The notes beneath the pieces were generated by a model that saw only the letters and a program-made list of their open reading frames with translations, had not been told where the DNA came from and made no database searches. A DNA stretch of 64,000 nucleotides from Streptomyces katrae (GTDB lineage Bacteria > Actinomycetota > Actinomycetes > Streptomycetales > Streptomycetaceae): contig NZ_JNZY01000018.1 of assembly GCF_000717655.1 (NCBI RefSeq), forward strand, positions 62,001-126,000, written 5' to 3'. Shown here piece after piece: positions 62,820 to 64,000 of this stretch. Within the stretch, counting starts at the first letter, position 1. The number at the start of each line of letters is the position of its first letter. The translations under genes were made by a program, and so were the position numbers.

Positions 62820-63977
62820 CTAGCGCAGCCCGGTGGAGCGGCGCAGGGCCGCCTGGATCAGGCGGTCCACCAGCTCCGGGTACTCGATGCCCGACTCCTG
62901 CCACATCCGCGGGTACATGGAGATCGGGGTGAAGCCCGGCATGGTGTTGATCTCGTTGATGACGAACGTGCCGTCCTCGGTGAGGAAGAAGTCGGCGCGC
63001 ACCAGGCCCTCGCAGGACGCGGCGTCGAACGCCTCGACCGCGAGCCGCTGCACCTCGGCGGTCTGCTCCGGGGTGAGCGGAGCGGGCACGATCCCGGAGG
63101 CGGAGTCGATGTACTTCGCCTCGAAGTCGTAGAAGTCGTGGCTGGAGACCGGCGGGATCTCGGCGGGCACGCTCGCGCGCGGCCCGTCCTCGAACTCCAG
63201 CACCCCGCACTCGATCTCGCGGCCGCGCAGCAGCGCCTCCACGAGGATCTTCGGGTCGTGGCGCCGGGCCTCGCGGATCGCCTCGTCCAGGCCGGAGACG
63301 TCGTCGACCTTGGTGATGCCGATGGAGGAGCCGGCCCGGGCGGGCTTGACGAAGAGCGGCCAGCCGTGTTCGCCGGCGAAGTCCAGGATCCGCGCCTTGG
63401 CGGCGTCCTGGTCCGCTTCCCACTCGCGGGGGCGGATCGTCACGTACGGGCCGACGGGGAGGCCGAAGGAGGTGAAGACCCGCTTCATGTACTCCTTGTC
63501 CTGGCCGACGGCCGAGGCGAGGACGCCCGAGCCGACGTACGGGATGCCGGAGAGCTCCAGGAGGCCCTGCAGGGTGCCGTCCTCGCCGTACGGGCCGTGC
63601 AGCATCGGGAAGACGACGTCGACCTCGCCCAGGGCCTTGGGAACGGCTCCCGGCTCGGTGTAGACGACCTCGCGGTTGGCCGGGTCGACGGAGAGCACCA
63701 CGGCGCCGTCCTCGGAGTCCGCAAGCTCCTCGACGCTCGGGAGCTTGCGGTCGGCGATGGCCATCCGCGCGGGCTCGTCGGCGGTCAGCGCCCACCGGCC
63801 GTCCGTGGTGATGCCGATCGGCAGCACCTCGTACTTGGACCGGTCGATGGAGCGCAGCACGGCGCCCGCCGTGACGACCGAGATGGCGTGTTCCGAGCTG
63901 CGGCCGCCGAACACGACGGCCACGCGGGGCTTGCGGCCCTGCTGCTCAGGGGTCTGGGGGAGGTTCTCGCTGCTCAT
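62820..63977 (-). CDS. ddlA: D-alanine--D-alanine ligase
   Basis: ATP-grasp enzyme making D-Ala-D-Ala for peptidoglycan. 385 residues starting MSSENLPQTPEQQGRKPRVA; VVFGGRSSEHAISV is the N-terminal Ddl motif. HGPYGEDGTLQGLLELSGIP, VKPARAGSSIGITKV and the C-terminal RADFFLTEDGTFVINEIN follow, with the metal-binding residues of the family. Whether it accepts D-lactate (vancomycin-type resistance) cannot be decided here; the gene context is housekeeping, not a van cluster. Confidence 0.95.
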   Translation of the reverse strand: MSSENLPQTPEQQGRKPRVAVVFGGRSSEHAISVVTAGAVLRSIDRSKYEVLPIGITTDGRWALTADEPARMAIADRKLPSVEELADSEDGAVVLSVDPANREVVYTEPGAVPKALGEVDVVFPMLHGPYGEDGTLQGLLELSGIPYVGSGVLASAVGQDKEYMKRVFTSFGLPVGPYVTIRPREWEADQDAAKARILDFAGEHGWPLFVKPARAGSSIGITKVDDVSGLDEAIREARRHDPKILVEALLRGREIECGVLEFEDGPRASVPAEIPPVSSHDFYDFEAKYIDSASGIVPAPLTPEQTAEVQRLAVEAFDAASCEGLVRADFFLTEDGTFVINEINTMPGFTPISMYPRMWQESGIEYPELVDRLIQAALRRSTGLR

Positions 63978-64000
63978 ATCGCCACGACGATACCCGCTCG

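Noticed and set aside
62820..63977. Vancomycin-resistance type D-Ala-D-Lac ligase
   Set aside because: No vanH, vanX or vanR/S partners nearby; the setting is housekeeping, so a D-Ala-D-Ala ligase is more likely.

Overview
The window is chromosomal core DNA from a Streptomyces (high G+C actinomycete). The evidence is the very high GC content with GC-rich third codon positions, and a gene set and order typical of the genus. This set includes the sporulation sigma factor gene whiG, four adjacent type I signal peptidase genes after rplS, amtB-glnK-glnD, nsdA, the ftsY/ffh pair, a GlcP-type glucose permease, smc, RNase III and a PII system with GlnR-type boxes. No rRNA or convincing tRNA gene, prophage, CRISPR array or biosynthetic cluster was seen.

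Layout: 1-3.9 kb, a thiamine-type ABC importer (minus strand) behind a TPP riboswitch. 3.9-10 kb, rpsB-tsf-pyrH-frr-cdsA and rlmN (minus). 10-12 kb, a small LytM-like protein (+), a TetR regulator and whiG (minus). 12.2-22.6 kb, a long minus-strand run in transcription order: rpsP, KH protein, rimM, trmD, rplS, sipW, sipX, sipY, sipZ, NUDIX, DUF2469, yraN, comM, dprA. 22.8-29.5 kb, SprT-like protein, a eukaryote-type proS, a methyltransferase (+), a second FtsH-type protease and ffh. 29.8-36 kb, glnD, glnK, amtB and nsdA. 36.4-42.5 kb, a prim-pol fragment gene (+), ftsY, an NCS1 permease (+), a flavin-dependent monooxygenase (+) and glcP. 42.8-47.8 kb, smc, a small coiled-coil protein and acyP. 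47.9-49.3 kb, a CAP-domain protein and an HxlR regulator (+). 49.3-59.4 kb, mutM, rnc, rpmF, DUF177, a DivIVA-like protein, coaD, rsmD, recG and a DhaL/DegV-type kinase, all minus. 59.6-64 kb, rpmB (+), thiD-thiL (minus), an Lrp-type domain and a DUF3515 lipoprotein (+), and ddlA (minus).

Functionally the window joins translation (ribosomal proteins, EF-Ts, RRF, tRNA and rRNA methylases), SRP targeting and signal peptide removal (ffh, ftsY, four Sip proteases), nitrogen sensing (amtB, glnK, glnD), thiamine uptake and activation (ABC importer, thiD, thiL), chromosome maintenance (smc, recG, mutM, dprA, comM) and development (whiG, nsdA, rnc).

The most striking things are: (i) a 339-residue intein with a LAGLIDADG endonuclease splitting the Walker A motif of RecG, with Ala at position 1 and the Trp-Cys-Thr signature of class 3 inteins; (ii) a 160-bp MITE-like element placed exactly between glnK and glnD, supplying a base of the glnK stop codon; (iii) an in-frame low-complexity insertion in the SMC hinge that contains a copy of a GC-rich repeat otherwise seen in intergenic DNA of this window; and (iv) a TPP riboswitch whose downstream hairpin covers the Shine-Dalgarno sequence of the thiamine-binding protein gene.
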